A DNA stretch of 64,000 nucleotides from NCBI GenBank assembly GCA_023212725.1, contig JALBYF010000076.1:1-64000 (forward strand). Reading direction: 5' to 3'. The number at the start of each line of letters is the position of its first letter. Positions within the stretch are counted from its first letter, which is position 1. This stretch comes from Tranzscheliella williamsii (lineage: Eukaryota > Basidiomycota > Ustilaginomycetes > Ustilaginales > Ustilaginaceae). The notes beneath the pieces are model-generated. The model was given only the letters and a program-made list of their open reading frames with translations, had not been told where the DNA came from and did not search any database. This document shows, piece by piece, positions 32,826 through 43,422 of this stretch. Both the position numbers and the translations under genes were made by a program.

Positions 32826-35012
32826 CTGTGTCTGTTCTTGCTAACCCCGCCCCCTCTCCACCTCACTCGCACCACTGATTTCCTGTTGGGACCAACGCAG
32901 CGCGGACCAGGCAGGTTTTCTGGCTGTCATCATTCATGTCACAGTCAGTGCAGCACGGGAGGCGAGCGGGACGAGCGCGCTGACGAACCGCATGAGCTTC
33001 TGCTGTGACTATTCTAGTACACAGCCAATGACAGGTGTGTGATTACGGCGAGGAGAGCGCTGCGCGGCTGGCTGGCTAGAAGCGAGCCTGGACGTCGACG
33101 GCGTGCGGGAACGCTGCGGGAGTGGCAGGCGACAGGGACACTGGTGTTGGCGCTGCGCTCGCACTCGCCACCTGGTCCCAAGGCTCGCCGTGCCGATAAT
33201 GGCTGGCCACCGCCGCTGTCCACGCCCATCGCCCCCTAGCACGCCCGCACGCCGTGCCCTCGCCGAGCTCGAAGCCACAGCGCATGTCCATGGTCGCAAG
33301 CAGTACTTGTACTGCCACAAACTGTCTTGTGTACCGGCATCGCTCAGATGAAGCACGTGCCTTGCGGCAAGTTGAGGCGCCAGTATTGCGGTTGAGGTGA
33401 GGAGGTGAGCGGTGTCAGTAGCAGAGGCGGGCGGGCGTACTGACCTACAGCAGCCGTCTGGGCTACCTCTGCGCTTTGCACACAAATCACTTCTGGCTGT
33501 GCCGTTTACGTATAGCGACTGTGTGCAAGAGCCGTTGCCAGTGAAGGATGCTCCGCCTGACGCTATCGCTTTCGCTTCGGCTGGAATTAACGGTGAGCCA
33601 CATATGACTCGCACCCTGCTGGCTGTCGGTAGTTCTTCCCGAGTTGACTGGTCCAGCCGTGTTGCTCTGACGCGCTGTCGGCGAGATCAGTTCGGTTGGG
33701 ACGCAGTGACCGGCGACGTCTTGTATCTGCACTTGCGCCAAGTACGATCCTTGTCGCTCCTGCTGGGTCCGTTTCTCTTGTCGCAGCTGCAAGATCCTTT
33801 CTGCACAGCATTTTAGCGGGGCTATCTAGACGGCTGCGATCGATCCCGTCTGCATCAAGTGAGGGGGGTCGAGGCCGTTGTCAGCGTAAGCCGGTACCCG
33901 AGCGAAGCAGAGATCGAAGACCCGCTTGGGCGGGAAAGACGAATCGGCGAAGACGGATAGAGATTGCGGGCTGGCGTAGGTTGTCTGTGTAGAATGGCAG
34001 CTACTGTCACGCGGCGGCTACCAAGCTCACTACGCTTGATCGCTGCAGAGTGTAGTGGTGAGCGTCTGCACATCTAGCTACAGCTATGAGTGTAGCTGTT
34101 CATTCACAAAGGCTTAGGCAAGCTTGCAGCGAAGAAACGCGGCCCACGGCCTGGGCAAACCCACTTCATCAGCAGCTGCCGAGCTGGCAAACACCAAGAT
34201 TCGAGGCCTCTGAGCAAAAACGGCGACAGGCAGTGGGAACGCTCCATTGCGACTGTGACGTTGAGCTGGGGCCTGGTGTCGCCTTTCCACGTCCAAAGCT
34301 ACAGTTGATCGCTTCGCCATACATGCAACTTGCGTCGGGAAAGCGCCGCCAAAAAGGACGCCGATGGAGATGCAAGACTAAGAGCAAAAGCGGGCAGTGA
34401 AGCCCATTTCGCAGAAGGTTTCGCTGTCCATTGCCTTGCGGAAAGAGTACGTTCGGTAGCCGGCAGAAGGGAAGCGCAACGACCCACTATCCCAGACAGC
34501 CGCCCCGCTATGGCCGCCCGCCGCTTCAGCCGGCATCGCTGTGGCGACAGAAGCTTGGTCAGTTGCGAGCCCTCCTAACGTAGAAGCTCACCCGCTATTT
34601 TCATCAGCCAGAGTCAAAGCAGAAATGTCGAAGTGGAGACTCAGGTCAAAAGGGCCTACAATGCTAGCAGAAGAGACACGGACAGCGGAAGGAACTCACA
34701 CGCAACGGGCAAAAGCTAAGAAAAGAGGAAACAGCGCCGAGTTTGATGGTAGTAGAAAGAGGACAAGTGCAAAAGAAATACAAGACCACAAGTCTCGAAC
34801 CCTCGCCCAAGCAAGCGCCAGAGGTCGGAACCCGGGAACCGAACAGAGGGAGCAAGGGTGGGAAAGGATGCGCACTCCGATTCGCTGTCGGCCATGACAA
34901 TGGCAAGTAGAAACGCAGCCGCCCGTGTGGGAAGAGGAAGGCTAGCCAGATTCATGGCAGTTACACTGCTTTCGTGTCTGGCTACGTTGTCGGAAGCTGA
35001 GCCAGTACGGTG
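32826..35012. other. Region without a supported gene
   Basis: Overlapping frames in both strands (for example plus 33412-33816 from GTG, minus 33009-33614) have no family motif and mostly Arg/Ser-rich shadow composition. Around 34620-34830 the sequence is purine-rich (aaagctaagaaaagaggaaa). Confidence 0.4.
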
Positions 35013-35299
35013 TGTTGAAGTCTCGCGCAACGGTTTGGCAGAGCACTGAGTCTAGGATTGCGACAACATCAATCAACGACAAGTAGGTATGTACAACAAT
35101 GGTATGATGTGAACAGTGGTCATGATACCATTGCGAAGGGGACTGACTAGTCTAGTTCTCCTGCCCTGTGGGTACCAGGGCTAGGGGCACACGCAGCGCC
35201 AGGAGGCCCAAGCTCCTGGCGGTCCCGAGAAGCGGTGATGCTCGGCATCGCTGCTGCCTGCAGCTGTCTCGAGCCGATGGCGCGCTCGAGCCTTCAACA
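35013..35299. mobile_element. Solo LTR, copy 2 (287 bp)
   Basis: Starts TGTTGAAG and ends CTTCAACA, a perfect 8-bp terminal inverted pair. Target-site duplication CGGTG flanks it at 35008-35012 and 35300-35304. It matches 20743-21030 and 53313-53602 throughout with scattered substitutions and small indels. No retroelement interior is attached. Confidence 0.95.
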
Positions 35300-35448
35300 C
35301 GGTGTGCCTGTGCTGGAATGACTTTGGTATCGCACGCAGTCACATCATAATCTACATTTTTTAACGGTCCTCAGCGCCATTAATGAGTCAAGGAATTGCG
35401 CTACCACTCGTAATCTGTGACTTTTTATGGCCGTGGCACTGTTGGGTA

Positions 35449-35512
35449 CGGTGACGATGACGGTGACGGCGACGGCGACGCCGATAATGATGGCGACGGT
35501 GATGGCGACGGT
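35449..35512. repeat. Imperfect GACGGY hexamer array
   Basis: Runs of gacggtgacggcgacggc type with interspersed gataatgat. Any frame through it would give acidic/Gly or Asp-Gly repeats, but no gene contains it. Confidence 0.85.
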
Positions 35513-37528
35513 CTGCATCGCGATCGGGCTCCCGATCAGCTTGTCACCCGATTTCTTTGTTCAACACGCCTGAAATCGAACTCAGCCAGTTAGCTTTCTG
35601 CGATGGGATTGTGAATGCTTCTGTAGCTGCACGCTTTCGCCTTGGCCACCATCATGAATACACTCGCCTCGTCTTTCTGTGCGGCGTCACGAGAGACCGC
35701 TGTCCGTCAGTCCAGTCACGCTGGCGGCCGTTGCTGCGGCAGCGCTTTCCCTGCTGGGCGTTGAGGCTGTGCAGGTCGTGTTGGTCTTGGCCAGCCCCGG
35801 TGCCAGTGGCAGCTAGAGCAGGCTTGCCGGCGCCGGTGCAGGCGGAAAGTGCGTCGCCAGCCTTGACACCGCATGTCGCTGGATTTACAATGGCAGCCGG
35901 CTGCCATGCCCTGATCAGAGCGGGCAACGCCGCCGTCTCGTCCGCCACGCTGGCAAAAAAGGGGCTAGCAAAATCGTCGAATCGTCGCTGTAGTTACGCG
36001 TCCGCCACGCAGCTCTGGCGGTCGAAAACAGTCAAACGGCTCACCGCCGGCGGCAGCGCTACAGCAAACACGGTATCGGCATCGACATAGGCTCGGTACA
36101 TTGGACTAGCTTACTCTGGCATGCGACAAGCATCGGCTGTAGCCCCAGGTGCGGGTGGGCCGCGTGCGGCTGGACCATAGGTGCAGCGCTCATCTTTGAG
36201 CTCCATACGCTACGCTAAGCATCAGACACCGAGCTGCGTGCTGACCTCGGTTCTGATTGTCCGCGATTTTGGTTTGCGGCCTGCACATCAACGTGAGGGG
36301 CCGACTGAACGCACCGAGGCTCTGAAACAGCAGCGTAAAGACCGTTTGTACGATGGCCCGGGCCTGCGAGGTCATCTAGCCTCGCCGAGAGGAACCGGTT
36401 ACTGCAGTCGATGCTAACAGTGCGTGCTCTGCGAGCGAACTTTCGGCAGGGAAAATGGCATGCCATTCAATGTCGAAACGGCTGTGCGTTTCACGGCGTG
36501 CCGTGCCAGGCTCAGCAGCGCATTCTGGCTCGGCCAAGCGACACTGTTTCCAGGCAGGCTGCCAGCTTTAGTATCAGCATTGTGCTTTGCCCATGGCGGC
36601 CAGCTCTCTCCTTGCTCGAGAGCCTGCGCCATTGCTTGACCGACGGCAGCGCTTCTTGCTACATGGCGCCAACAGCCAGAACCGTTCTCACAGCCGTCTC
36701 TGATAGGAGGCACGGTATGGGATCCGGTCGCAGCGGTCATAAGGTGTCCTTCCGTTCTCAGCAAAGGCGATGGAGGCCTGTTTGCGTTTGGCCGGCGCCT
36801 CGCCGCTGCTTATCTGCTCGGCTGGACCGGGCCCGGTTGCACACGCAGCTGCCATCTGCGTCGCCGAGCTCGCCGACTGCAAACACGCCTGCCCACGCGG
36901 CGGCGCCAGCGAGCTCGAAAGCTCCGCCGCCATATCCACTTCCTTTTCGCCCAACCGGTCCGCAGCCAGCCGCCCCCGCTAGTCCCTCCCCCCGCAGCAC
37001 GCCATTTCCGCTCGCAGCATCTCTGTATCCAAGCTCGATGCAGCCTTTCTTCCCTGATATTGTCGTCGAACAGTGACAGAGTGGATGTGTATCCGGACGG
37101 CGACTGGCACTACTCTACCCACGAGCAGGCGATACGGTCTCATTGAGAGTCGCCGTTGTCCGCCACACTGACAGTTGCGCTTGAGCGTGGTTGGCAACGG
37201 CATTCGGTCGCCTTGGTTACGCCACTGGGGCTGGCGTTCGTGCATGTTTGGCTTCGGGCAGCTCTGCTGCGCGTAGCAGTCAGTGCGAGTCCCCATGGTT
37301 GGCCCGCCTTTACGAGACGTTGACCCACATACGATAGGAGCACCGCTTGCAAACGTAATGATCAGATTCTGCTGCTGTAGTGAGCGGGTGTGTGAAAGCG
37401 GCAACGTTGGGACCGCAAGGCAATACTTTACAGCAAGGCTCCATCCACTGTTCTGGTGTGAATCTGTGGGGGAGCTCACAACAAGCGTGCAGGTGGCAAC
37501 GTTGAAGGCGTCGAAATGGAGATTAGAA
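35513..37528. other. Region without a supported gene
   Basis: Plus frame 36411-37076 ends in a Pro/Ala/Ser-rich stretch (KAPPPYPLPFRPTGPQPAAP) that could be a disordered protein tail, but its N-terminal half looks like shadow sequence. Minus frame 36979-37605 lies downstream of the membrane-protein gene on the same strand and may be its 3' region. Nothing recognisable. Confidence 0.35.
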
Positions 37529-38755
37529 TCACAGGACAAAGATGGTAACAGCCACCGAAGCCCTACAGACAGCTGATCCCACTGTGACTCTTGCAACAAG
37601 GTCATCTTGATTCTCGGCGGCTAGGGCCCAAAACAAGGCTCGGAGCAGCCAAGTCAGAGAGTGAGCCGGAAAGAGCGACTGGAGGCAACTGGCAAACGCA
37701 GGCGAGAGAAGCCACCAAGCAGACAGGAGGAGAGCCGAGTACAACTCATGTGAATGCATCCGATAAGACGTGGGGCCGGAAAACAAGTAGCCCCTCGTAG
37801 TCGAACTCAGATGCGAGAGTCGTCCGAGTGCCAAGCGGGAACGACTTTGGTGTGGGCTTGCGTGTGCGGCGACGGGTGTTGCCAAGGCCGGCGAAGAGAC
37901 GACCGGATGGTATGGCCTTGGTCGGGCGAGAAAAGCGTCCGAGTCGTCTATGTGGCGCTGCTTGGCGTGCTCGGGCGCTTCATAGATAGTCCAGTACCGT
38001 GCAAAGAGGATGAGGATGCTCAAGAAGGACATGATGAGGATCATCACAATGCTGAAGGGCGGTAGCGCTTGTGACAGCCATGACGATGTGGCTGCAACAG
38101 TTTGCATCTTTTGCCGAAAGCCAGGAAGCTGAGCGTGTAGGTCAAAGGCGCCGCAAGGAGACAGGGCCGATAGGCCGGCGCTACTGAGCAGTAGGAAGAG
38201 CTTGGAGACCAAGCGAAGCAAGAAACAAGACCAGCCGAGTAGCTGCTCCAAAGGTGGCAGGCTGGGAGGTGGCGCACCAGCAGCTCGAGAGGGTGGGCGA
38301 GGCCAAAGTGTATGATCTTCCGTGTAGGATGCAAGGTTTAGGTCGTACGGAGAAACGTGGACGGTGGCGGGAGGCGCTTGGCCCGTAGTGTTTCGAAGAG
38401 TGACGTTGTCAGTGGGCCGTTCTAGTTGTGCCGCTTGGCGTGGATGGTCATCTAGTCGCAGCGCTTGGCTAACATCCTGATGCAAGAGCAGTAGGTGGCA
38501 CTGTCCTCGCTTCAAGTCATGTTTGAAAGAGGGCGCTTCTTGGAGCAAGCCGTCGCCGGTCCTCTGTGCGGCTTTCAGTGAAGACAAGAGAGAAGCCGAG
38601 CTCCAAGTTGAGGCCCTGGTCAAGAAAGTCTTGCAAATCCAGCAAGAAGACCTGCCAGTGTATAGACCCAGACTCCGCCAATGCGGACACCACAACCTTG
38701 ACTGCTGTTTCGCCGAGACGGCGGCCGGCAGCCAAAATGCCAAGCTGCAAGCCAT
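37529..38755 (-). CDS. Putative membrane protein, unrecognised
   Basis: The frame opens at ATG 38755 (MACSLAFWLPAAVSAKQQ, signal-peptide-like) and runs 408 residues. A polar region with LRLDDHPRQAAQLERPTDNV and the glycosylation-type NVTLRNTT precedes a hydrophobic helix (CFLLRLVSKLFLLLSSAGL). A strong membrane segment, IVMILIMSFLSILILFARYW, lies at about residues 238-257, followed by EAPEHAKQRHIDDSDAF. The last 100 residues are Leu/Ser-rich and less convincing, so an intron may be skipped there. An alternative minus frame ending at 38517 also looks protein-like (GETAVKVVVSALAESGSIHW) and overlaps the 5' third; a frameshift or different exon structure is possible. Family not recognised. It heads away from the next membrane-protein gene at 40114. 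Confidence 0.45.
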   Translation of the reverse strand: MACSLAFWLPAAVSAKQQSRLWCPHWRSLGLYTGRSSCWICKTFLTRASTWSSASLLSSLKAAQRTGDGLLQEAPSFKHDLKRGQCHLLLLHQDVSQALRLDDHPRQAAQLERPTDNVTLRNTTGQAPPATVHVSPYDLNLASYTEDHTLWPRPPSRAAGAPPPSLPPLEQLLGWSCFLLRLVSKLFLLLSSAGLSALSPCGAFDLHAQLPGFRQKMQTVAATSSWLSQALPPFSIVMILIMSFLSILILFARYWTIYEAPEHAKQRHIDDSDAFLARPRPYHPVVSSPALATPVAAHASPHQSRSRLALGRLSHLSSTTRGYLFSGPTSYRMHSHELYSALLLSAWWLLSPAFASCLQSLFPAHSLTWLLRALFWALAAENQDDLVARVTVGSAVCRASVAVTIFVL

Positions 38756-38756
38756 C

Positions 38757-38827
38757 CAAGCGATCAAGTGATTCAAGCGATCCAAGTGATTCAGGCGATG
38801 CAAGTGATCCAGACGATCCAAGAGATA
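38757..38827. repeat. 9-bp degenerate tandem repeat, about 8 units
   Basis: Units of the form CAAGYGATY (caagtgatt, caagcgatc, caggcgatg, cagacgatc) follow one another. Being a multiple of three it stays open in both strands (plus SSDSSDPSDSGDASD, minus LASPESLGSLESLDRLDGL). That explains the long overlapping frames here. Confidence 0.9.
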
Positions 38828-40113
38828 CCTCGTCGCAGTTCAATCGGAGACCGACCATAAATGGTGTGACAACCCGAGGCAGAAGCCTTGATACGACTAG
38901 GTCGACACCGCAACAAAAGCTCTTGCCAGGTGCGGAAAGATGCGGCAAGATGCGGCGGGATGAAACCGGCCGTAGCGCGGTGCGGGCAGCTGGCTTCAAG
39001 TCGACATGGTGGTGGGGACGGGCGGGACGGGCCAGCTTGAGAGCGGCGGCTGGGTGCCAGCGGCGCTGTGACGGCCTGCGTCGAGTGGCGCAGCGGGGCC
39101 AAAGCGAGGAAGACGCATCAGCGGCACGAGGTTGGTGTTGCTCGAGCCGCAGGCAGGCAGCCAGGCAAGCCAAGCCTGACGCTGTGTTGGAACCGCGCCA
39201 ACGACAGTCATCCACACTATCGACATATATATATCTCTCCTCTGCCGCCCTTCATAGTGACGCTTACGCGTACATGCACCTTAGAAGCACAGCCACTAGC
39301 TGCCCACCTATACCGGCCGAGAAGCCGTCGCGCAGCAAGCCCACCGAACTACGCCATCCACCCTCGTCATGGGAACGACCAACGGGACAGTGGTACAGCC
39401 ATCACCCCGTCACTCACAGCAGGTGCACTTGGGTATATACTGCCCTTGGTTTGCTACGTAGATTGAGGAGGATCATCGATTCCCCGCGACCACATAAGCA
39501 ATGGTGCGAGGCAAGCTAGCCATCTCGTGTCGCTCAACAACCACACCTTATCAGGAAACATACAGCTGGCCTTCATCTCGTCCACAAAGCTTGTCCTCAA
39601 CCCTCTCGGCCCATCTTAAGCTCAGATTGGACTTGTGATCGGTCGAAATGCCTTGGGCATCTCTGCTGCATCCTTCCTTAGCCTTGGCTCATATTCGCAA
39701 ATGGCAACTATACTGCTTGTCTCCGAAGCGACGAGGCACGGCCGTGCTGTTCCGCCTTGTTGCGTGTTACCATAACTGGCGAGAGCTGGAGCGAGAGATG
39801 GAGCGCAGAGGGAGTCAATCGTACCATGCGTGCCGCCAGTTTCTGCACAGTTGATCTTCGCTCCTCTCTCTTCGCTGCCAAACTACCGCTCTCCTTCGGC
39901 TGTTGGCCGCTCAGCTTTTTTACCAGCTGCGCAGAAAAGCTTAGTGGACAAGGTAGCTATTCGGGCGCAACACATCACTTCTCGACTGACCATACAATTA
40001 TGGTTCCTGCGAGTCAAGCTTGATCTCGTTCCTGTCCCTTCCTCCTTGCGCATTCCTTCGTCTATTCGCCATCACCTACCGCTTTCAAAGGTGGCAGAAT
40101 TACATCACCCACT
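38828..40113. other. Divergent spacer between two putative membrane-protein genes
   Basis: A plus frame runs through the 5' part (up to 39519) but is Arg/Ala/Ser-rich and starts inside the opposite gene, so I do not call it. Near 39222 is a TATA-rich string (acatatatatatctctc), and CT-rich runs occur near 39860 and 40030, before the ATG at 40114. The spacer probably holds both promoters. Confidence 0.4.
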
Positions 40114-41628
40114 ATGCCTGTAGTGCATCAGGATGGCAACAAGAGCGAGCGGCTCCGAGCCAGTCTGTTACAGCGCAGAGAAGCAAGAGCGCTCGGACAG
40201 CTACACATGGCCTTGATGCATGTCTACCAAGCCACGAGCCGCACAGATGAGCAAGGTAGGCTCGTGCCCGATCACGCCGCCGTTTCCGGTCTTCTGGACA
40301 GCATCAAGCTGCGCTCCGATCAAATCGCCCGCCAGGCTCTTCAAGGCGAACAGTTTGAATCGGCCAGCTCGACTACCGAGACAGCCAGGTCGATGACCGA
40401 GGCAGCCAGCCTGATTGCCAAGTCCCACACTGTCGCTGTCGAAAACGGCTCGACCGAGCGCAGTCATGCTGGCCCTATCAAGGCTTGCGTCTCGCTGCGA
40501 GCGAGTGCGTCACCATGCAACAGTTTGGAAAATATCACTCCAAAGCTGGAGCGACGACAGACACCCCTACCAGACCTCAAAACTGCTCCTGCTGCACTGG
40601 AAAAAACTGGTATCGACGCAGTCAAACGCAGTCCCGCACCCTCCAAGCTAACAGCAAGACGATCCCAAGCACGTGCTACCCCAGCAGGAGCGGTGCATGA
40701 TCTCGTCCAACACTTCAGCTCCGGCTTTGTTGTACGCGGCTCAGCGATCATCAGTCAGAAATCAGAACCGCTGCCTGCCAGCCCAATCCTGACCGAACGT
40801 CCCAGCCTGCCATCGGATCTTCCCTCAAAAAAGGAACAGCATGTACCTACAGAAGTATCGACGCCGAGCCGTCCTCAGCCTCAACACCTTGAAATTGTAT
40901 GCAGGAAAACCTCGTCGGGACAAGATGCTTCAATTCGACACAAGAGTCCTTCCCCAGCACTTGGTCCTTTGCCCGTTCTTGACCAAGCTAAGCCAACCAA
41001 AGCGGCAAGCTCGAACCTGGTCAGCCCTACCTTGCCAAGCATCCACCCCAAAGCATTGCAGCAAGCCAAAAAAAGCCTCGCTCAACTCGGGCCGCACAAT
41101 CATACAGGTGGCCAACAGACAAGGACGGGGCACAACACCGCCCAAACCAACCCGTCTCGATTGCGCCACAGCGTTCTCCATCTCCTACTAGCCTGCCTCA
41201 TCTCGATCCTCCTTTGCGCAAATCTACATTTCTGGGCAAGACACGCCGGGCTTACAGCCACGCTTCCCGCACAGCAAAAAGAAGCAGACCTATTCTCAGT
41301 ACCTCCACCAGCTCGCGAGGAGCATGCGCTCAGGTCGGATATGCCTCCAAAGCGATTGGATCAAGAGACAGAAGAGGTTTACGATGGTTCCCACCTTGCC
41401 CAGCTCATCCTGCTCTCGAACCACGGGCAAAAGCGAGAAATGCTGAAAGCGCTCCAACAGCTGGTCCGTAGCAGCAAGACCCTGAGGCTTTCGTGTTCGC
41501 CTTCGGTTGAATTGGGCACAGGCCAGATACGCCGTTTCAGCGTCAATGCCAACAAGATTTTCGAGGACCTCAACGCAGATCCAGACGCCTGGACTTTTGT
41601 CGTTGAAGTGCAACTAGACGCCATCTAG
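40114..41628 (+). CDS. Unrecognised single-pass membrane protein (504 aa)
   Basis: Intron-free frame from ATG CCT GTA GTG CAT. Residues 1-80 are helical and charged (KSERLRASLLQRREARALGQ, SIKLRSDQIARQALQGEQFE); this segment recalls MIT-type or microtubule-linked helical hairpins, but I cannot call it. Residues 80-340 are Ser/Pro/Lys-rich and disordered. One strong hydrophobic segment, SVLHLLLACLISILLCANLH, sits at residues about 354-373. A 130-residue C-terminal part follows, helical at first (QLILLSNHGQKREMLKALQQ), then a possible beta portion (CSPSVELGTGQIRRFSVNAN; DAWTFVVEVQLDAI). Absence of an N-terminal signal suggests a protein inserted by its internal anchor, in the ER or nuclear envelope; this is inference. 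It converges with the gene at 41909-42754. Confidence 0.75.
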   Translation: MPVVHQDGNKSERLRASLLQRREARALGQLHMALMHVYQATSRTDEQGRLVPDHAAVSGLLDSIKLRSDQIARQALQGEQFESASSTTETARSMTEAASLIAKSHTVAVENGSTERSHAGPIKACVSLRASASPCNSLENITPKLERRQTPLPDLKTAPAALEKTGIDAVKRSPAPSKLTARRSQARATPAGAVHDLVQHFSSGFVVRGSAIISQKSEPLPASPILTERPSLPSDLPSKKEQHVPTEVSTPSRPQPQHLEIVCRKTSSGQDASIRHKSPSPALGPLPVLDQAKPTKAASSNLVSPTLPSIHPKALQQAKKSLAQLGPHNHTGGQQTRTGHNTAQTNPSRLRHSVLHLLLACLISILLCANLHFWARHAGLTATLPAQQKEADLFSVPPPAREEHALRSDMPPKRLDQETEEVYDGSHLAQLILLSNHGQKREMLKALQQLVRSSKTLRLSCSPSVELGTGQIRRFSVNANKIFEDLNADPDAWTFVVEVQLDAI

Positions 41629-41908
41629 GATCACCTCGTCCTTGCAACAAGGCAAACAACCCCCAGACTGAGCGTTCACTGTCTCGATTCTCGTTCCTCC
41701 TCAACACTCTCTGTCACCTGCCGCAACACGTGTGGTGCTAGGGACGTTTTGGCGACAAGAGGTTCGTGCCGCCTTTGTGCAGCTATGTTGAATCTTGGCC
41801 TTCATCAGCTACTCGTTGTATCACAGACACACTCACAGACCGCAGTTGTCGCATCGTGAAAGAATACAAACAGTCGTACATTGAATGCTTCCATCGGTTT
41901 GACTGAGG

Positions 41909-42754
41909 TCATTCGTGCTCGGATGAGTTGCTAGCATAGTTCCAGAGCATGTCGACCAGATTCTGCACCGGGATGGATATGTCGGGCGGGGTGGATTTTC
42001 GGCCGTCGCCGGCACTTAAGCACTCCTCAGCTTGGATCTGCTGGTGTCCGTGTCCTGATGGCGCTGCTTGATCGGCACCCATGGCTGCTGAGTTTGCATT
42101 CAATGGGCGAAACGTCGAGCGTCGGGCGGGTTTGCTGGTTTGGCTATGTATTAAGGAGGATGCGGTGCTGCTGGCAACAACGGGGCCCAGAGGCAGGTTA
42201 TGCCTAGACCTGGTAGCGGCTGGGCGCGCCTGAAGCGAGCCAGCATCCGCCGGCTCTGTAAGCAATGAGCTCCGGGTGGAGCACTGATGACCTCTCTTGA
42301 GCTTCTGAATCTCCGAGAGGATCAGGTAGAGGTTCTGATTGAAAGTGGACTTGCCGGGCGGAGGGCTGATCTCAAGCGCCTGCATTATGGTCTGTACAAG
42401 GCTCTTCTGCTCGGCGAGTCTGCGGCGAGCACAGTCTCCCTTCTGCTTTGTGCGGTGCGTCGCTTTGCCATCGATGCGATGTTCGGACGTGAGCGAAGGG
42501 TCGAAGAGGGAGCTGAGAGGGAAGCTGTGATCCTGGCTCTGCTCGCTGATTGCTGTGGAGGATAACGGCGGGTCTCCAGACGGCTGCGTACCCAGCACGT
42601 CAACCTGGCCAAAGGAGGGCTTCAGAAGTGCAGCAGCACTGGAGGAAAGGCCCGCGTACGATGGGCATGTTGATGAGGAGGGAGAGGCGGGCGGAGGAGA
42701 GGCGCTATAGCCATGGCGTGCCGGGCTGGTAGCGATGTCGCTCTCATCGGACAT
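41909..42754 (-). CDS. Ser/Pro-rich protein with bHLH-like segment
   Basis: From the ATG at 42754 (MSDESDIATSP) the frame gives 281 residues; the longer open frame upstream has only a TTG before a stop, so this start is chosen. The N-terminal 90 residues are Ser/Pro-rich. Residues about 92-156 contain a basic stretch, HRTKQKGDCARRRLAEQK, a helix LVQTIMQALEI, a Pro/Gly loop SPPPGKSTFNQN, and a second helix LYLILSEIQKLKRG. That is the order of a basic helix-loop-helix DNA-binding domain, though the usual His-Glu-Arg contacts are not clear. The rest is Ser/Ala/Pro-rich with a short C-terminal helix (PVQNLVDMLWNYA). A transcriptional role is plausible, not shown. It lies tail-to-tail with the 504-residue protein gene and head-to-head with the 1,009-residue one. 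Confidence 0.6.
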   Translation of the reverse strand: MSDESDIATSPARHGYSASPPPASPSSSTCPSYAGLSSSAAALLKPSFGQVDVLGTQPSGDPPLSSTAISEQSQDHSFPLSSLFDPSLTSEHRIDGKATHRTKQKGDCARRRLAEQKSLVQTIMQALEISPPPGKSTFNQNLYLILSEIQKLKRGHQCSTRSSLLTEPADAGSLQARPAATRSRHNLPLGPVVASSTASSLIHSQTSKPARRSTFRPLNANSAAMGADQAAPSGHGHQQIQAEECLSAGDGRKSTPPDISIPVQNLVDMLWNYASNSSEHE

Positions 42755-43422
42755 ACTGCTGCTTGGGCGACTGAGGAGAGCTGAGTAGATCGAGCACTCC
42801 TCCTTTGCCAACAGGCACGTTGCATACAGTCTTGGCTAAGGTAGGCTTGCCAGTAGTAGGGCGATCGGTCTGCGCTGGCAACACCCGGCCAGCATAACGT
42901 AGCTGGGCAGCACTAAGAATGGTGGTCGAGCCAAAGAAAGCAAGTTCACACTCCGAGGCTAAATAGCGATCACAATCCGGGCAGTACCGCTGCCACCATA
43001 CAAGTCCAAGCAGCCACACCGCTGAAGAATTAAGATTGAGATGAAGTGATCTGGCCGGACATGCATCAATATGTAAGAGCCAAACCTTGCTGTATCGTCA
43101 AGTCACTGGCGAGTACTCATGACTAGCTTCTAGCAGGGCTACTACGGCTACCTACCTACTCGCTGGTATGCGGACACTAGTGAGCTAAAAGCGTCTTGAC
43201 CACGAAAGGGTATGATCTGCGTCGGTAGGGCAGTCTGAGCCTTTACCCATGGCAATGTCAGAAAAGAAGCGCAGTCAATAGAAGGACTCAGCCTTGGTGC
43301 GTTTTCCTTTCTCGACTATCCTTCTGATCATACTCTACCTTTGCTGTATTGCCTTTCGAGAAGCTGTAGCGGAGGAGCCCACCAGACCGGCTTCGAGCTG
43401 ATGCCATTCCTACCGAGTCATC
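42755..43422. promoter_or_regulatory. Divergent promoter region of the bHLH-like and 1,009-residue genes
   Basis: This 668-bp spacer lies between two divergent starts. A minus frame at 42744-43019 reads WWQRYCPDCDRYLASECELA and might be a 5' exon of the bHLH-like gene, but no joining splice pair was found. An out-of-frame ATG at 43401 lies 22 bp before the main start of the plus gene and overlaps it, so it could act as a small upstream reading frame. Confidence 0.4.

Noticed and set aside
33009..33816. Overlapping long frames on both strands (201 and 134 residues)
   Set aside because: High-GC shadow frames starting at non-ATG codons, with Arg/Ser/Ala-rich composition and no motif.
34780..34860. 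Minus-strand ggttcgag with flanking stems, looked like a tRNA T-arm
   Set aside because: The T-stem does not pair properly and no acceptor or anticodon stem of the right spacing is present.
38566..39519. 317-residue plus-strand frame
   Set aside because: It is antisense to the minus-strand gene for part of its length, opened by the 9-bp repeat, and has Arg/Ser/Ala shadow composition with no domain.
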